From Struthidea cinerea (lineage: Eukaryota > Chordata > Aves > Passeriformes > Corcoracidae), in NCBI GenBank assembly GCA_013397865.1, contig VZTI01004400.1:3050246-3114245 (forward strand): DNA of 64,000 nucleotides, given 5' to 3'. Every line of letters begins with the position of its first letter. The stretch's first letter is position 1. Below the pieces are notes generated by a model. It searched no databases, was not told where the DNA came from, and saw nothing but the letters and a program-made list of their open reading frames with translations. A program made the position numbers and the translations under genes. This document shows positions 47,701 to 61,329 of this stretch, piece by piece.

Positions 47701-50329
47701 TAGAATCTGAATGAGCATAAACTTGAGACTAAAAAGTGCTGGAAAGGCAATTCAAAACAATCACAAATGCCAGACTGGATTTTTGTGGTTTATTCTCCAT
47801 GCAAAAGAGTTAGAATATAGTATAACTAAGAGTGATTCTGCTAAGGTAAAGGAATGAAGGAATTGGAAATTACAGTTAGAGCCCTAATTGGTGTCTCACC
47901 ACCCAATACTTTGGACAAACTGGCATACAGCACTCAGGGCAAGGTCTGGGAGCAAGGTCTGTCCACCTATTCTGGCCACTTAGAACTGCATAAAAAGACC
48001 ACAGAGCGGTAAAATGGTCCACAGACCAGTATAGACCATGTTTCTGTCTGCAAAAGCAACTGAGAGTGCAAGTACAGTTCCAGAAGGTCAGGGGTTGCCT
48101 TTCAATGACTTTCTGCTTGGAGTGAGAGGAACATGTTCACTTTTTTGGGTATGGGGCTGCTCAGCTATGTGCTCCCACACACCCAGGCAGCACCGTGAGC
48201 CTAGGGCTGGCATTTCGGATGGATGAATTTCCACAGCGTGACACAGCCTGGCTCCATCTGAGCGCTCACCCTAGGGGTGGGATGAGTATGAGAAATGCAA
48301 TTCTGGATACAGTCTCTACAAGCAGGGTGGGAGTTTAATCCTGAACTCCTACTTATTCTAGAAGACCTGAGAGGCTGTTACAGTAATTTGATGCCAGCTG
48401 GGAAGAGGCAAACACCTCCCAAGTCAGTGCTTTGGCCAACAGCCTGATGACAACAGAGGGTTCCCATCAGGCAAGCGAAATATTCCAGAGGGTGATACCC
48501 ACTAGAGTTCATCTGCTTCGTGCTGTCAGGGCAGCATGAAAGAGAGTGAAGTGACAGGCGAGTTGGCCCAGCTGCTTCTTCATGAATATCTGAGATTCTT
48601 GCCGAGCGTAAGTGAAAACTATATGAACACATCAAAGAGGAAAAGACACTGAAAATTGAAAGGCAGTGCCTAGATGATTTTTAGAAGAGTGAATTTGGCT
48701 CAATCTAATTCACTTCCTCCATATGTGAAATGGAGTAGATTGAGGTGGTAGGAGTGAAACAAAATTGCTTTGTTGAATGTGGAAATAATTTTTTTTTTTC
48801 AACCTTCTGCCGACATTTTGTGCTTCTTCCTTCCCTTTTCACAGGTACAAGCAAGCAAAAGTGCCTGGGGCCAGGCTGCAGGGAGAGGATTATGGCACAG
48901 TCCAACTCAAGCATCAGCTTGGCTGAACTTTGTTCAGGGGTACCTTGTTGGCAGGGGTCCATGGACAGGGTGAATGAGTGTTAATTGCTGATGTTTATGG
49001 TCCCATCAGCTCAAGAGAGAGCACATGGTGTGAGCTGATACACAATATGTAGATTATCACTACTTTTAGAAGTACTGCCTTCCACTTATCTGAAAGCTTC
49101 TCCTTACTGAACCAAAGTCCTGCTGACAGGATTGTAATCTCAGAGTTTAGGAACTGGTGCAGATGTTTTTGGTTCCAAAAGCCCAAAATATATGATTGTG
49201 GCAAAATAAAACCCATTCTTTTTCACCCAGCCCTCACCAGGTAATGTCACAGAAGCAGAGCTCAGGGCAGTCGAGATGCTTCCTCCATCAGATGGGATGG
49301 ATGGGTTGTGCAAGACAAAGGTGGGGGAAGCAATGGGGCACTGGGAAGGGTCTGGGAGGGGAAATGAGCTGAGAGCAGATTCTGTGAGTTGAGAAAGGTC
49401 TGCTGTGGACTGGCACAAAAGAAAAAGGTGACAGATACCAAGAGTGGAGTAATAGTGTATGATATACGTGAGAGAGGCAAATTTGGACATTTTTGGGTGC
49501 TTGCTGTGCAACCTTGACTTATTTTAATGTTTGCGTATATGTACGAACGGGATAAAGAGAAAGCAAAATTATTATGTATGTTGGTATTCTAGCACTTAGC
49601 CTGTCATTGGCATAGAGGAATATCGGATATGTGACCCCTTTATTATGCTTAGACCAGAAGATGGGTGTGATTTCTATTGTTAGGATGTGTCTGAGAGCAA
49701 AAAGTTTAAGAAACCTGTGATTTGGGCTGCTGGTTTGGGTTCTTTTTCCTTTCCTGCTTGTTGTCTATGTTAAAGTAAACAGGACATTTCTCATATAAAC
49801 AGATTTTTGTGATTTCAGATTTAGCTCTCAATATTAGAGATATTGATGCTCAATCAGCATTATTACCAAAGTCCTCAAGCTCAAGCCATGGAAATCCCAA
49901 GATGATTTCCATTTCAAGTCCCATCGAAATACCCAGTACCTGCTGCACTGAGCACATTGGGCAGCTGAGGGACACAGGGACTGCACTGATTCCTTGGAAT
50001 TACAAACCCTCAGCTCAGATGCAAGCACCAAAGACAAATGCTGAGAGAGGGAGGAAGAGAGGGAGGGACGAAGGGTGTGAGACCTAATGTGCAGAGCCAG
50101 CAGTAAGGACCATTTTTTTGTAGCAGCTTTCCTAAATTTTGAATGAAAGGAACATATTTAACAGGCTATGTTTTATTCGTGTTGAATCCTGCACTTGAGT
50201 CTTCTAGTGCTTCAGAAAATGTATTTGAAGGTGGCTGAGGTATTTCAGTTTGACAAATAAACTAAGCTGTGGTTACTTTCTCAGTATGTTTTGTGTCATG
50301 GTGCTAATTTCCCATTCACTTGATTGGGA
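47701..50329. other. Noncoding DNA, no gene recognised
   Basis: Frames of up to 123 residues (minus, 49140-49511) have low-complexity serine- and leucine-rich composition and no domain. No repeat is recognised. Confidence 0.5.
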
Positions 50330-50600
50330 TGCAATGATTTCACGACAATGTCAGTGCAGGTCTATGGAAAAGACATTATGGTGTCAAAATGAAATGAAAC
50401 AATGTTAATTTGTCTATGGAAACGGTGTTCCACTGCCAAATTGAAACATAACCCTCAGCTCAGCCACCTTGAGACTTGGCACTCCTGCGCTGTCGAAGGA
50501 CCCCGCCACACTGGGTGATTTTACAGCGGCGCACTGGGAAACTACAAATCTGGATTAAATATTAGATGAGGTAGGACTATTTGTTTTGTTCTGTGAAATC
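50330..50600. promoter_or_regulatory. Candidate enhancer-like block with OTX/PITX-type site
   Basis: Five CpGs cluster in 50487-50532, and GGATTA (50552-50557) is followed by AATATTAG, as in OTX/PITX-type sites. The open-frame content is low. The position and motif mix suggest regulatory DNA. This is inference. Confidence 0.35.
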
Positions 50601-52929
50601 ACAACTGTATAGCATTTCCTAGTGTTACAAGGGCCTTCCACATGTGCTGCCATACCTAAAGCCCAGGGAGAGGGTGGGAATTGAGGGGAGAAAAAACACT
50701 TTGGCAACATTTACTCAGATTTCTTTTGGCTTCCATTGGCTCTCAGCACATCTCATTCCTAGCGTTATATTAATGGATCTTTTTAAGGTGAAAAATATTA
50801 TTAGATTTTACAGTGTTCACAGCACCTAACCAACATCTGGGACACTGAAGCTCAAATTAAGCAGTACTCGAAATCCAATTTGGGTTTTAATTCCACCAGG
50901 ATGTTGCATTTCTAGTAAAACAAGAATTTGAACATAAACCAGAATCCAAAGTGTAAGGAATACAATAATGAAAAAGAATAATAAGCAAGCTGAAATCAAA
51001 AGACGGGCTGAGAGAGGAAAGAAGTAGTATGTAAAGAGACATAGAAAAACATAAATAAATATTTTCTCTGTTGTTAGGGGTCTGTGGAGTGATAGAATCT
51101 ACTTATCAATCACAGTTTGTCTTTTGTTTTATGTTCCTGGACAGTATGACCACCTTTGAAAAAGGGTGATCTTTGATCTCCTGCCCTGGGGCGAGAACCA
51201 GCAGATGTTCTTTTGTACTTCTCTCCATATTCAGTGTCCCTCACCTCCTACAGCTGAAGTGTGCTCCCCAAAACTGGCAGGTGTTTCTCTGTTTGATTGC
51301 AAAAAGATGGATTTAGGCTAAATGTGACCCAAAACCTTCAAAGTGGAAGGGCCTCCCAGCATGCTTGCTAACTGGTGGGAGGGAAGGCTGCCGTAACATC
51401 TGTGCTTCTGGGAATATTAGCAAATCACACACAGATGTCAAGAAGAAATAGGCTTGGCCAGTCTGTTAGGAGGGACTCTAGCACCCTCTTTCATCCTGGG
51501 TGAATTTCTGGGGTGATTCTGTCTGCTGAGCTTCTCAGTGATTTTTTTTCCTTATTTGTGAGATGTGTGTAATGGCACTTCCCTGCCTTTTAGAGATATT
51601 AGGGGGAAGAAATAAATTACAGGTTTTGTGGTGCCTGAGCAGTACTATAAGACAGTCATGTGAGTACATAGGGCATCATGAGCTGGGGTGGGTGGAAAGG
51701 CTAATCACATGAGCACTATATCTTAAGCAAGCCAATCCTTTCTTTACCTGTGCCTCAGCTGGCATAAAAATCTGACACTGGCTAATGAAAGCAATAAAGC
51801 TATCCAATCTTATTGATGGCTATGGAGATTTCTTGGACGTGAGGAGCTCTGTGTTCTACTCTTGTGTATTGATAAAGTTGTCTCTGGGCTGTGCACAGCA
51901 TTTCTAGGTGTTCACTGAAGGCCCAGAGCTACAGGCCCTCCTGAGAGTCCAATTACTGCTTCAATCTTACTGCGTGAGCGGTGCGCATTCCTTTTTTGCA
52001 TAAAGCTCCTTCCACCTTTCATCATTCCTCAGGTAGGAAGCATGAATTTGTTGAATCTGGTGGATTGGTCATGCTGGTCATTTCCTGGAAGATGCCAAGT
52101 GCTTTCCTCAGCTTTGAGAGGCAGACTGAGAGTGGGCATTAGTGTTTACATGTATTTTTAATGCTCAGTTGTCTTGCACAGGCTTTCATGCACCTAACTA
52201 TAACTGGTATTGCTGCCCCAGGACAGGATGGCATGAGAATCTTCGCCCATCCCACATCCATTGGCCCCCCTTCTGTCTCCAAGTGACATCCATCAAATCT
52301 CTGTTGAGAACTCCCTGTGACTTCTCCACGAGTTTCATGCTGCTCCAGTCACAATTTTTCACAGAGATTCCCAAGCTATCTGAATGCCTAAGAGGAAGCT
52401 TTTGGCTCTTCAGGCATCATTTACACATTGTTTTGAAGTAGTTCATACTGCACTAGTTATAGTTGTTAAGATGTGCAACCCACAGCTGCAATGTGCAATC
52501 CAACTTCAAATTTATTGGGAAGAACTACAACATGAAATATTGCAGACCTCCCAGATTGTTTCAAACTGTTAAGAAAAGTCATTGAAATATCCTGCTACAC
52601 AGGTTGGGATTAAAACATAGAAATCATTTGTGCTAAATGAGGAAGAAACATTCACCATATTTTGAGAGTGCTTTATTCAATGTGAGGCACACCCTCAAAT
52701 TTTTTTCTTTTTTTTTTTTTGTTAAAAGGCAGGAGGATTTCTTCCTTTACAAGGTTTTCTCTCTCCCTTTCTCTCCCACACACATACACAAGCACACACC
52801 TTCTCTTTCTCTGGATGTAAAGCATGGTGGACATCTGGTTTCCAGGCTCGGTCTTCACCCCCACAGACAAAGAACAACGTCATTGTTTGAATATGTTCTT
52901 TAGAGGTTGACATTTGGGGAATTTATCTG
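50601..52929. other. Noncoding DNA, no gene recognised
   Basis: A T run and a CA-rich patch lie near 52700-52800. Frames around 52142-52903 lack domains. Confidence 0.5.
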
Positions 52930-53160
52930 CTATCCCCCCATAAGTGAGACCATTCCAACACTTTTGTGCGCTGTGTAAACCGCAGATTAATTGCACAAAT
53001 TATATGAATTATCCTAAAATTTTTGGGTAATATTTGCCCTGTCAACACTGTAATTGAGTTGACTGGGCATGTGGAAAGTTTGCATGTGGCAAGCAACAGT
53101 CCATGATGCAGATGGGGAGGCAATTTACATCTACCTCTGCTTAGAATAAGTCCTGCAAAG
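52930..53160. promoter_or_regulatory. Candidate enhancer-like block with homeodomain sites and a dyad
   Basis: TGCGCTGTGTAAACCGCAG is followed by ATTAATTGCACAAATTATATG, which packs several homeodomain-type cores into about 20 bases. GTCAAC (53041-53046) and GTTGAC (53058-53063) form a 6-bp dyad around a TAATTG core. This is a dense and distinctive motif arrangement in sequence without a plausible exon. Confidence 0.4.
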
Positions 53161-55119
53161 ATGATATTCTGCAAGTAGAATAGGTAATGTGAGACTTTGA
53201 TCAAAACAAAAAAAGCAATTGGGATATAGTCTTCCACAATGTTATGGAATATGGAGGGGTCTGCAGCTGTCTTCCAAATGCCAGTGTGTGTGTGGTGGTG
53301 GGGGAAAATATTTAAGTTAGAGATTTTAGTGTTTCATCAAAAAAAGCTCTTTGTTGTTTGTGAAATCGGACACGGTATTAAGGGGAAAAAAACCCCAAGC
53401 TTTTAACTGCTTTGTGTCCACATCAGGTGAACTCTACTGTCTGTGGTTTGGACCAAGTGGTGACACCTCACATGATATACCCCACAGGTCATGTCAAGCC
53501 TGCCTCGTCATTTCGAAGAGGTGCTAGTGTAATATCTGAATTTTTGATAGACGAGATTAGATCAATAACCCAGAGTGTTCCTTTACATCAACAAAGAGAA
53601 GCAAAATATCTGTAACAGTGGAGTAATGTCTTAGAGGTTATGCCTAAAGTGCTGAGAACTACAAACATAGGTTTCTCAGGCAATCACATCCCTTCTCCTT
53701 CCAGTGAAATGGAAACCAGAACAGAGGATGGTGAAGGCTGGCACCCACTTGAGCTCAGAGGCTTCTGAGGATGCTGCAGTCCTCACTTCATACGAGCACT
53801 GTGCGGCATTGTGTTAGCAATACCTACTTGCTTTGAAGTAAGGGCAAATCCAGACACTAAGGCTGATTTAGCCATCAAATGTGCCATCGTTGTTTCAGTT
53901 TTTATTTTTTTCCTTCCCAAAGACCCGTAAATACTCTACTGTTTCCAGCAAGACTTAAATATGGACAAGAGTATTTTAACATGGGTTTATTTCTGGACCT
54001 CCCAAAATTTTCATTCAGAATTTCCTAAGTCTGTATAAGTGCTGAGCATCACTGGAATGGGCTTGTTACCAAAGGTAGAGGGGTGTCGATAGTTATTCAG
54101 TGCAATGTGCATAAATTAGGCATTTGGGGAATGAGTACAGTCTCTGACTTAGAGAGAGAATTCCCTTCTGTGAGATACTTGAGTAGTGAAGGAACTAGGG
54201 CTTGGAGCTCTGGAAGACATGGAGCAGAGTGCAGGACAGGAAAGGAGTGTGAATGTCTAAACCAGACAAGATTTGTTTCCAAAGAAGAAATTCCAGTATG
54301 CCTCCACATGCTTTTAAAGTGAGGGGCAAGTGAAAAGTTGATTTTGTTACAGCGAAGAGAAAAATTCCCATTGTGTTCTACAGGACTGGGATTTCATCCA
54401 AGACCTCCACATCATTCTAAGACATTCATGTAGCCCACATTTAATCTCTTAGAAAGAGTATTCTGTTTCCAGAAATTATCAGTGTTTTCTAATTTTCTGA
54501 CTTCATCATCTGCAATGCCCCCGTCATGACTTCTTTTTATACAACACATTTTTGTTCTTTATTTTTTCTTTCAGTCTTGCACAGACCATCATTATGCCCC
54601 CAAAGATCAAAGATTCATAGCACAAGGTAAAAAAACTACTTGCAAATAATAGATACATCCTTTTTAATAAACTTTATTTTAGTACTTAATAAAGTAAAAT
54701 ATGTGGATGAAATCTGGAAGTTGAAGAAATACCAGATATGTTCTTAATTTGACTTGGGATGGAATTTCACCCCACATTTTTATGAGGAATATTTAGCAGA
54801 CAGGCGTTCCACCCCCTTGTATCTCCACCCCCATATATCTCAAAGCAAGAACAGAAGGCAACGCAAAAGTAGCTGCCACCATGCACAAGATAATTCTTTC
54901 AAACATCTCTCAGCATTCTAAACCATAATCTAAACTTATGTCCACATAACAAATAACAGCCCTTTGAAATGAACTGAGAAACTGTAAAGCCATTAAGAAA
55001 ATGTGCCATTAAGAAAAGGATTTCAGCATTTCCTATGAAAAAGGTTCCCAATGTATGTATTTCCACATGTTCAGAGAAATGATTAAAGTGTTTATAGCTT
55101 TTGTAATTGGTCTCTCTCA
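53161..55119. other. Noncoding DNA, no gene recognised
   Basis: The short stretch 53541-53570 holds a TTGAT...ATCAA dyad with a GATTAGATCAATAA string, of MEIS/PBX-like appearance. Otherwise nothing is recognised. Confidence 0.45.
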
Positions 55120-55560
55120 ATTTAAAAATATAGGCTTTTTTTAACGTTACATTTCTCTGCCGCTCTTTGTCTAGAATAACATTAATGAAGTCCCATTTTC
55201 TGAGTTGCCGAAGGTAGGAAATAGGGAAGCGATGTGTTTAAGAGAATACGTTGTTGAAGCACGCCGTCTGTCTGCCCATATTCCAGCAAGCACGGCCTCC
55301 CGTTAATGTGTCCATTAGCCACAGCGCGCTCCTGCGGGCTCTGGGGCTGCCGCGCTTCACGTGGTGCTGGAGCGCATATGGCAGCAGGGAAAGGGGGCTC
55401 ATTGTCTCCTTCAGACCACCCTCCGCATGCTACTGCCCAAGACACTACAGGGTGTTTGGAGGAAGGCATGTAATGTTTTTTCCCTGTTTGGATCCAGCGG
55501 AGGGTGGTCAGCACCCTGAGAAAGCCAAACTCCATCACCAAATCCCCAAAAGCGGCGAAA
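55120..55560. promoter_or_regulatory. Candidate enhancer-like block, CpG-rich core
   Basis: About 11 CpGs lie in 55260-55380. Homeodomain cores occur on both sides (ACATTAATGAAG near 55189, CCGTTAATGTG near 55310, CCATTAGCC near 55313-55320). The E-boxes CACGTG and CATATG lie in the core. The 114-119 residue frames on both strands have no domain. The mix of CpG, E-box and homeodomain motifs is enhancer-like or a small orphan CpG island. Confidence 0.4.
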
Positions 55561-58500
55561 AGAAGGAGGGCACTGCTAAAGCAGTCCCTTTCTGAAGCAT
55601 ATCCAGCCCTTTCTATGAGAGCTTTTGCTCTGCTCTGGTAAATGCTATGAACATACTGGCTGCACTGATAGAAACCACATGTATGGCCTTGTGTTCAATG
55701 AGTGAGTGAATCAGTAACAGCTTGGTCCTGGAGGCCAAAGCCACTTTCACCACCAATAGATCACGGCTTTTGGAGTGGTTTGTGGCTCCTCTAGGTCAGT
55801 CCAGAAGAGAAAGAGAAAGATTTTCACCCAGATTCCAGATGAACACATTTGTTTTATAGATAAGGATATATGCATAGATATAAAACTTTTTTTTTTGATA
55901 GCAACTGTCAATCAGGTCACATGTAATTTTTTTTCATTCCATTATTTTCTTTTATGCTGTTAATATAAAGCTTTAGGTTTTGTTCCATTTGTAAAAGCAT
56001 ATATCAAATGTTTCGTTATTTCTTTTAATAATACCCCAGGAGAGGGTGTTTTACCTTTCCTTTTGTAAATTTTCTTAAGTAGAAATTGTCAATCTGGAAT
56101 TGACAGGTATTTGTTACAGAAAACAAGGCATTGTTCCCACTTTGCTTCATCCACCAACACAGGTGCTGCTGTCATATGTCAGAACAGTGGGGAAACTTAT
56201 TTAACTATAAAGAGCAATAATACTGTAATATAAAGATATGAGGGTGAAAAAGTCTTAAGATGTGTTTGCTGGCTGGCGGTACGAAATCCTATTCTTCATG
56301 TAGTTGATCTGGGAGTGCTCTGACACTCCCACAAACCTCTTCTTTCCCAGCTTCTTCTTCCAGGAATGCCCTTATAAACTATTGGCATTCCCCCTCTCCC
56401 CCTCCCCAAAGCTATCAAATAACAGTAGGACAGAAGCATAACTCGATCAGTGAGGTTGCTCCTCACCTGTTGAGTTGCTGAAGGAGAATGGACATGGATT
56501 TTGTGAGAGCCAGGATTACTCTGGTTTAATTACAGAAAGTCTGGGCCAGTTGCTGGATTATATTGTGGAATGTGTTGTGACCGATGCAAATATCCACAGG
56601 CAATTCTTCTGTCAAAGGCTGGCCTAGACACAGAGAAATTCCTGAGTAACTTGCTAAAGAGTCCCTGTTTTGTGAGCCTGTCAAAGGAGGCGACAGTGGT
56701 CTTTGCTGGGCTGGTGGTGCCACCGACCCTGGGCTGTGGCACTGTTGGCTGGAGAGAGTTGTAGTCTAGAAAATGCCTGAGCTGCAGAATCTGGGACAGG
56801 ATTCAACTCACATCACCCGAGTTTGGGGTTGAATGTGAGCAAATTAGAGCATTGCCATCCTCTGACTGGCAGCAAATCAAATGAGTTCTTTGGGCTTTTT
56901 TCCTTCACCACAAAGAACAACAACAGCAACAAATGCTGGGAGAGGAGAGAAAGAAGTGACATCATCTGCAGAAAAGTTTTCCTTTTTTTCTTCCTGAAGG
57001 ACTGTTTTGATTTCCAACTGCATCTCAGGTAAGAATGAAACATGATATTGGGTTGAATGCACCAGCTGAGTGCAAATGGAAATACGTGCAGTTGAGGAGA
57101 GGAAGAGACAACAGTATGCTGCGTTTTTGATGTCTTTCTGGTATTTGTAGAGACCAAGCAGCTTCTGGCCTAGCTTCAAATAGCTGAAACATTGGTCAAG
57201 TAATTTTAATTGTCTCAGTCTCAGTGGGATCACAGCAGTGGCTGGGGTTATATGGAATACTCTGTAACCTTCCACTACTCCCACCCCTCTGTACTCTAGC
57301 CCTTCCCCTAAACCCCATCTTTCCTCTTCTGTGGTATGGGAGAGCTGGTGATTTGGAGCCAGCTACATATGCTTTATGTTTCCTAAAGATTAAAACCTAT
57401 GTGTAATACTCCATAGTCTGTCAACAGCCAGCTTGGGAAAGAGACCAAGGACTAGAAAGCCAAAACCAGACTGTTAGATCAATCATGGCCAAGATGTGCT
57501 TCTCACTTACAAAAGCTAAAAGAAAACCAGCCAGGCAAGAAGCTTGTCCTTTGCAATGCTGGAAGACTGCTGTCCCCCATCCTGTGTCTGATTCTCTGTG
57601 TGTCAGACTATACACAAATCTGCAAGAGAAGATATTGCGTGCGTGTTTAAAATACTTCTGCCATCAGACGGGGAGAAGACTGCTGTCTACAGTAAGTATC
57701 CAGGCTTGGGATAAGTAGCCAATGATTTGTGTTCCCTTTTTTCTTTTTTTTCCTTTTTTTTTTTTTCTTTTCCTTGGGGTAGTATTAAATAGTAGTCTGG
57801 AACTATCTGCTTGTACAGAGCTGAACAAAGTGGTATGTGTTCCCGAACACTAAAACCAAGTTGTCAAGACACATCCTCAGAGACAGAGGGTCTTTTTTGT
57901 TGTTGCCCAAGAATGTCTTATTTAAAATGGCATTCCTTGTAAAGATGCAAATGCTATTTCTTTTAAAATGTACCAGTACTGAAAATAAAGCAAGCAAAAG
58001 AGGAAATTAAAACAGTGACAAGAGAAGGAGGTCTGGTAAGTTGGCTTTCAACCAAATGACCTCTTGATAGATCAGCTGGGAGCCAGGAATGCTGAGATTA
58101 CCATGAGCTAGAAAGATTTATAGTTCTTTGTTTGGTCTCTTGGTAAGTTTTCATGTACAGTCAGCTCTATGATGGGCAGTGATAGGGGGAAATGGTGGGC
58201 AAAAGCAATCCAGAACCCCAAATATTTATTGTGATTCCACAAATAAACAAGAAAGGAAGGATCTATTTAAAGATTTATAGCATTTGTTTATTTTGATTCA
58301 CAACAAACACCCTTACTAAGGAAAAATTTTGCATAGCCCCCCAAATCTAGCTCTCTCAGGAGAAGGTATTTGCAGGCTGTAAATTTAGCTCTAATTGAAT
58401 TAGGCATGTACATGTAACACAAGAAACTCTCTGTCATGGGAATGGGTGTCTGGGTTTCTGTAATCACTACACAACCTTTCCTGAGCTGACCACCTGCAGA

Positions 58501-61329
58501 GGGAACATCCTGCATGTGGGGATGCACAGTGGACTGCACTAGCCAAGCACACCCACAGAGCTTCTCAGAAATTTGCAACCCTTGCAATTTCATCTCCATA
58601 AGTTTGAATGAGTATTTCTATTTTCTCATCACCCAGGTGATCAGGAACATCCGAGCATTTGTAGTTTATGTTATCCAGATTAAAAACTAGTATTATGGTG
58701 CATTAGATGCCAAGGACATTAAAATGTAAAAGCAAACAGATTACAAAATCTAATTTATGAAGCACTCTGAGATTAATAGGTAGTGCTATCAAGTGGTTGT
58801 TATGTACTGTACACCCAAGCATATCCTGAAAGTCTGACCAGTAGAGTGAATCCAAGAAGATGGAATGACCCCAGATATGTATACCTTTTTCAAAGCACAC
58901 AGTTTTACATTGGGTTGCAAATCCTTTTTCCTGATAATGGGACCCTAGAATTCCAAACAAAAAAAAAAACAACCTTTAAACACAAGCAACAAGGAGACCT
59001 TTAGGGAAAGTAGAGATTCTAGCAACACTTGGGTTTTAAAATGCGATTATTTAATTCTTTTCCCTGTGCAGAGTATATGCCATATGGGCATGTGGCATGT
59101 TCACTACATTAGTTCATTATTATTACTTATTTATTTCTTTTTAACCAATGGAGTTGTGTCCTTGTCTCTGGACTGGGTAAAAATATATATATAATCTTAC
59201 GCCCCAGGACAATATCACGTGTAGCACCACAATGATGATGTCTGCAATGTATCATTTACTAGTGTCTTTACATGCTAACTTATTCTTCCTTTCTGTTAAA
59301 CCAATGAATTATATTCCTTTAGTAATTTATTCACTTGTCAAAACTGAATGTTAAGAAACCCAGAGTTTTGCCTTAAACTTATAATAGAATTTAAAGGGCA
59401 AGTATTCAAAATTCAGCTTCAAGGTGTGGACCTTTAGCACAACCTTACAAGTGCTTTCTGAGTGTTATCATTTTGTCAGTACAATTCTGACCTGATTTGC
59501 ATTCTTCACATTTCTCTCTTTAACAGGCTTGAGTTTGCACATTTAAGTTGCAAGTTACTACAGGCAAGAGTTGATTTGAAGATACCTTGCAAATGCAAAA
59601 TAGACACCTTTTGCTGAACATTCAGCTTTGAAACTAGAGGAAGACCAATAAGACAGAAAGGCTTTGCGAAGAGAAATGTCATGACCCATGGCTTGGGGAA
59701 AAGTTTTCAAAAAAATATCACTAATTTCTGATACTGTCGGTTTTTGAGAGTCCTAACTGTGGTTGGGAGACACTGAATTTAAAGAAATACATTGAGAAGT
59801 CCAAAAGGAGAATATGCTTTGAAAATACTAATTTGTGGGAACTGAATGGCCCGATGATTTGGGCAGCTTTGGATGTTCTCTTCACAGATTCCTGGAGAAT
59901 TCTGGCTAGCATGAAAGAAACCATTTCTTTTTAAGGAATTTGGAAATAAAAGAAATTAGGAGTTTAGAGGATAGTGAAGGCCTTCCCACTTAGGAGAGTG
60001 CAGCCATAAATATTCAGGAATATGAAGCTCATCTTAAAGTTCGTTACATAATTCCAAGCCAGAAAGAAAACTAACTTCTGTATTTTTAGTCTGATACTGT
60101 GTACGACCACATACTGTATTTTTATCTAGCAAGGAGTCCATCAAATACAAATGTAACATGTACAATGATCCTTCATTCTAGCTCTAACACAGATGGTTAT
60201 CCTTATAACAAATAAATAGGAAGGCTCAGAATCGAGAAAGGATAAGAAAAATTATAACCAAGAGAATAAAAGACCCAGTGCAGATGATCTTGTGAGACAC
60301 TACTTGATCCAACTCCCCTTAAGACCTCATATCTCAAAATCACAGTGGGATAGCAGAGCCTAGGAGCACTTACTGGGGAATACAAATATGGATAACTGCA
60401 ACTCCAAACTACCTGTTAAACACAGTCATATAGTATTCTGTCAGGCAGGTTCAGGGCAGTTTGGAGTGTTTTGCTCTGCAATATACTCTCCAATTTCCTC
60501 TGGAGCCCTCCAAGTCCATGCCTTCCAGTTCCTTGAAAACCTAGGCACTCTTGAGTATCTTTATTCTTTCTAAAATATAATTGCTCTTTATGGTAGTGTT
60601 TGTGTTAGGAATAAAACTAAGCAAAGAAGAACAGCTTCCCCACTTTTATGAACTTGGACATTTTACTGCTCATTTTCCTTCTGCACTGGAACACTTCTGC
60701 AAGCTAGTTTTATGCTGGACCTGCCAATGCTGGCAAGCCTGTGCTGTATGTGCAGCAAGGAGAATACAGAGGTTAAAGTTTACACTCTGTCACTGCTCCT
60801 TCACGTACCTCTAAGTTTTCTTCGCCATTCTTCCCATGACTTGTTAGAATTCTCATCACCAGAATCATTAGTGTTTATTCCTACTGCTCCACAAATGCTG
60901 TAAGAAAAAAAGAGATGAAGATATTAACATCTTTTTGGATCGTGTTGGGGGAATCAGGTAAACGTAAAGGAATGTTGCATGAGAAGTCCTTTCTTCTAAG
61001 CCATGTCTACAAGCTCACAGATTCACTGCAATCCCTTCCTCAACTCCAAAGTATTTAAGGCAAATCCAGAAACCTTGTCAGCTCTTAAAGATTATCACAG
61101 TGGGCTGCAAGGTGGGTGCATAGCTAAAGCGTTTCCTGAGCTTCTGGACAAACCAGTCCTGTCCTTTGTTGCCAACTTGGGGGGTGCCCTTACATAGGTT
61201 ATTTAAAAGATACTTTTCAAAGGCTTGCCTGGAAACGTGATGACAGAGAAAGGTATTCATCCGGGAATGCTTTGAATAAGTCAACTGGAGTCAGGATTAT
61301 TGAATTCTCCTGCTGTCAGTGGCTTGCAC
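55561..61329. other. Noncoding DNA, no gene recognised
   Basis: A T-rich tract lies at 57735-57773. Frames of 60-135 residues (for example 56877-57284 minus) have no domain. AT-rich frame-poor parts at 59040-59640 might be regulatory but cannot be delimited. Confidence 0.45.
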
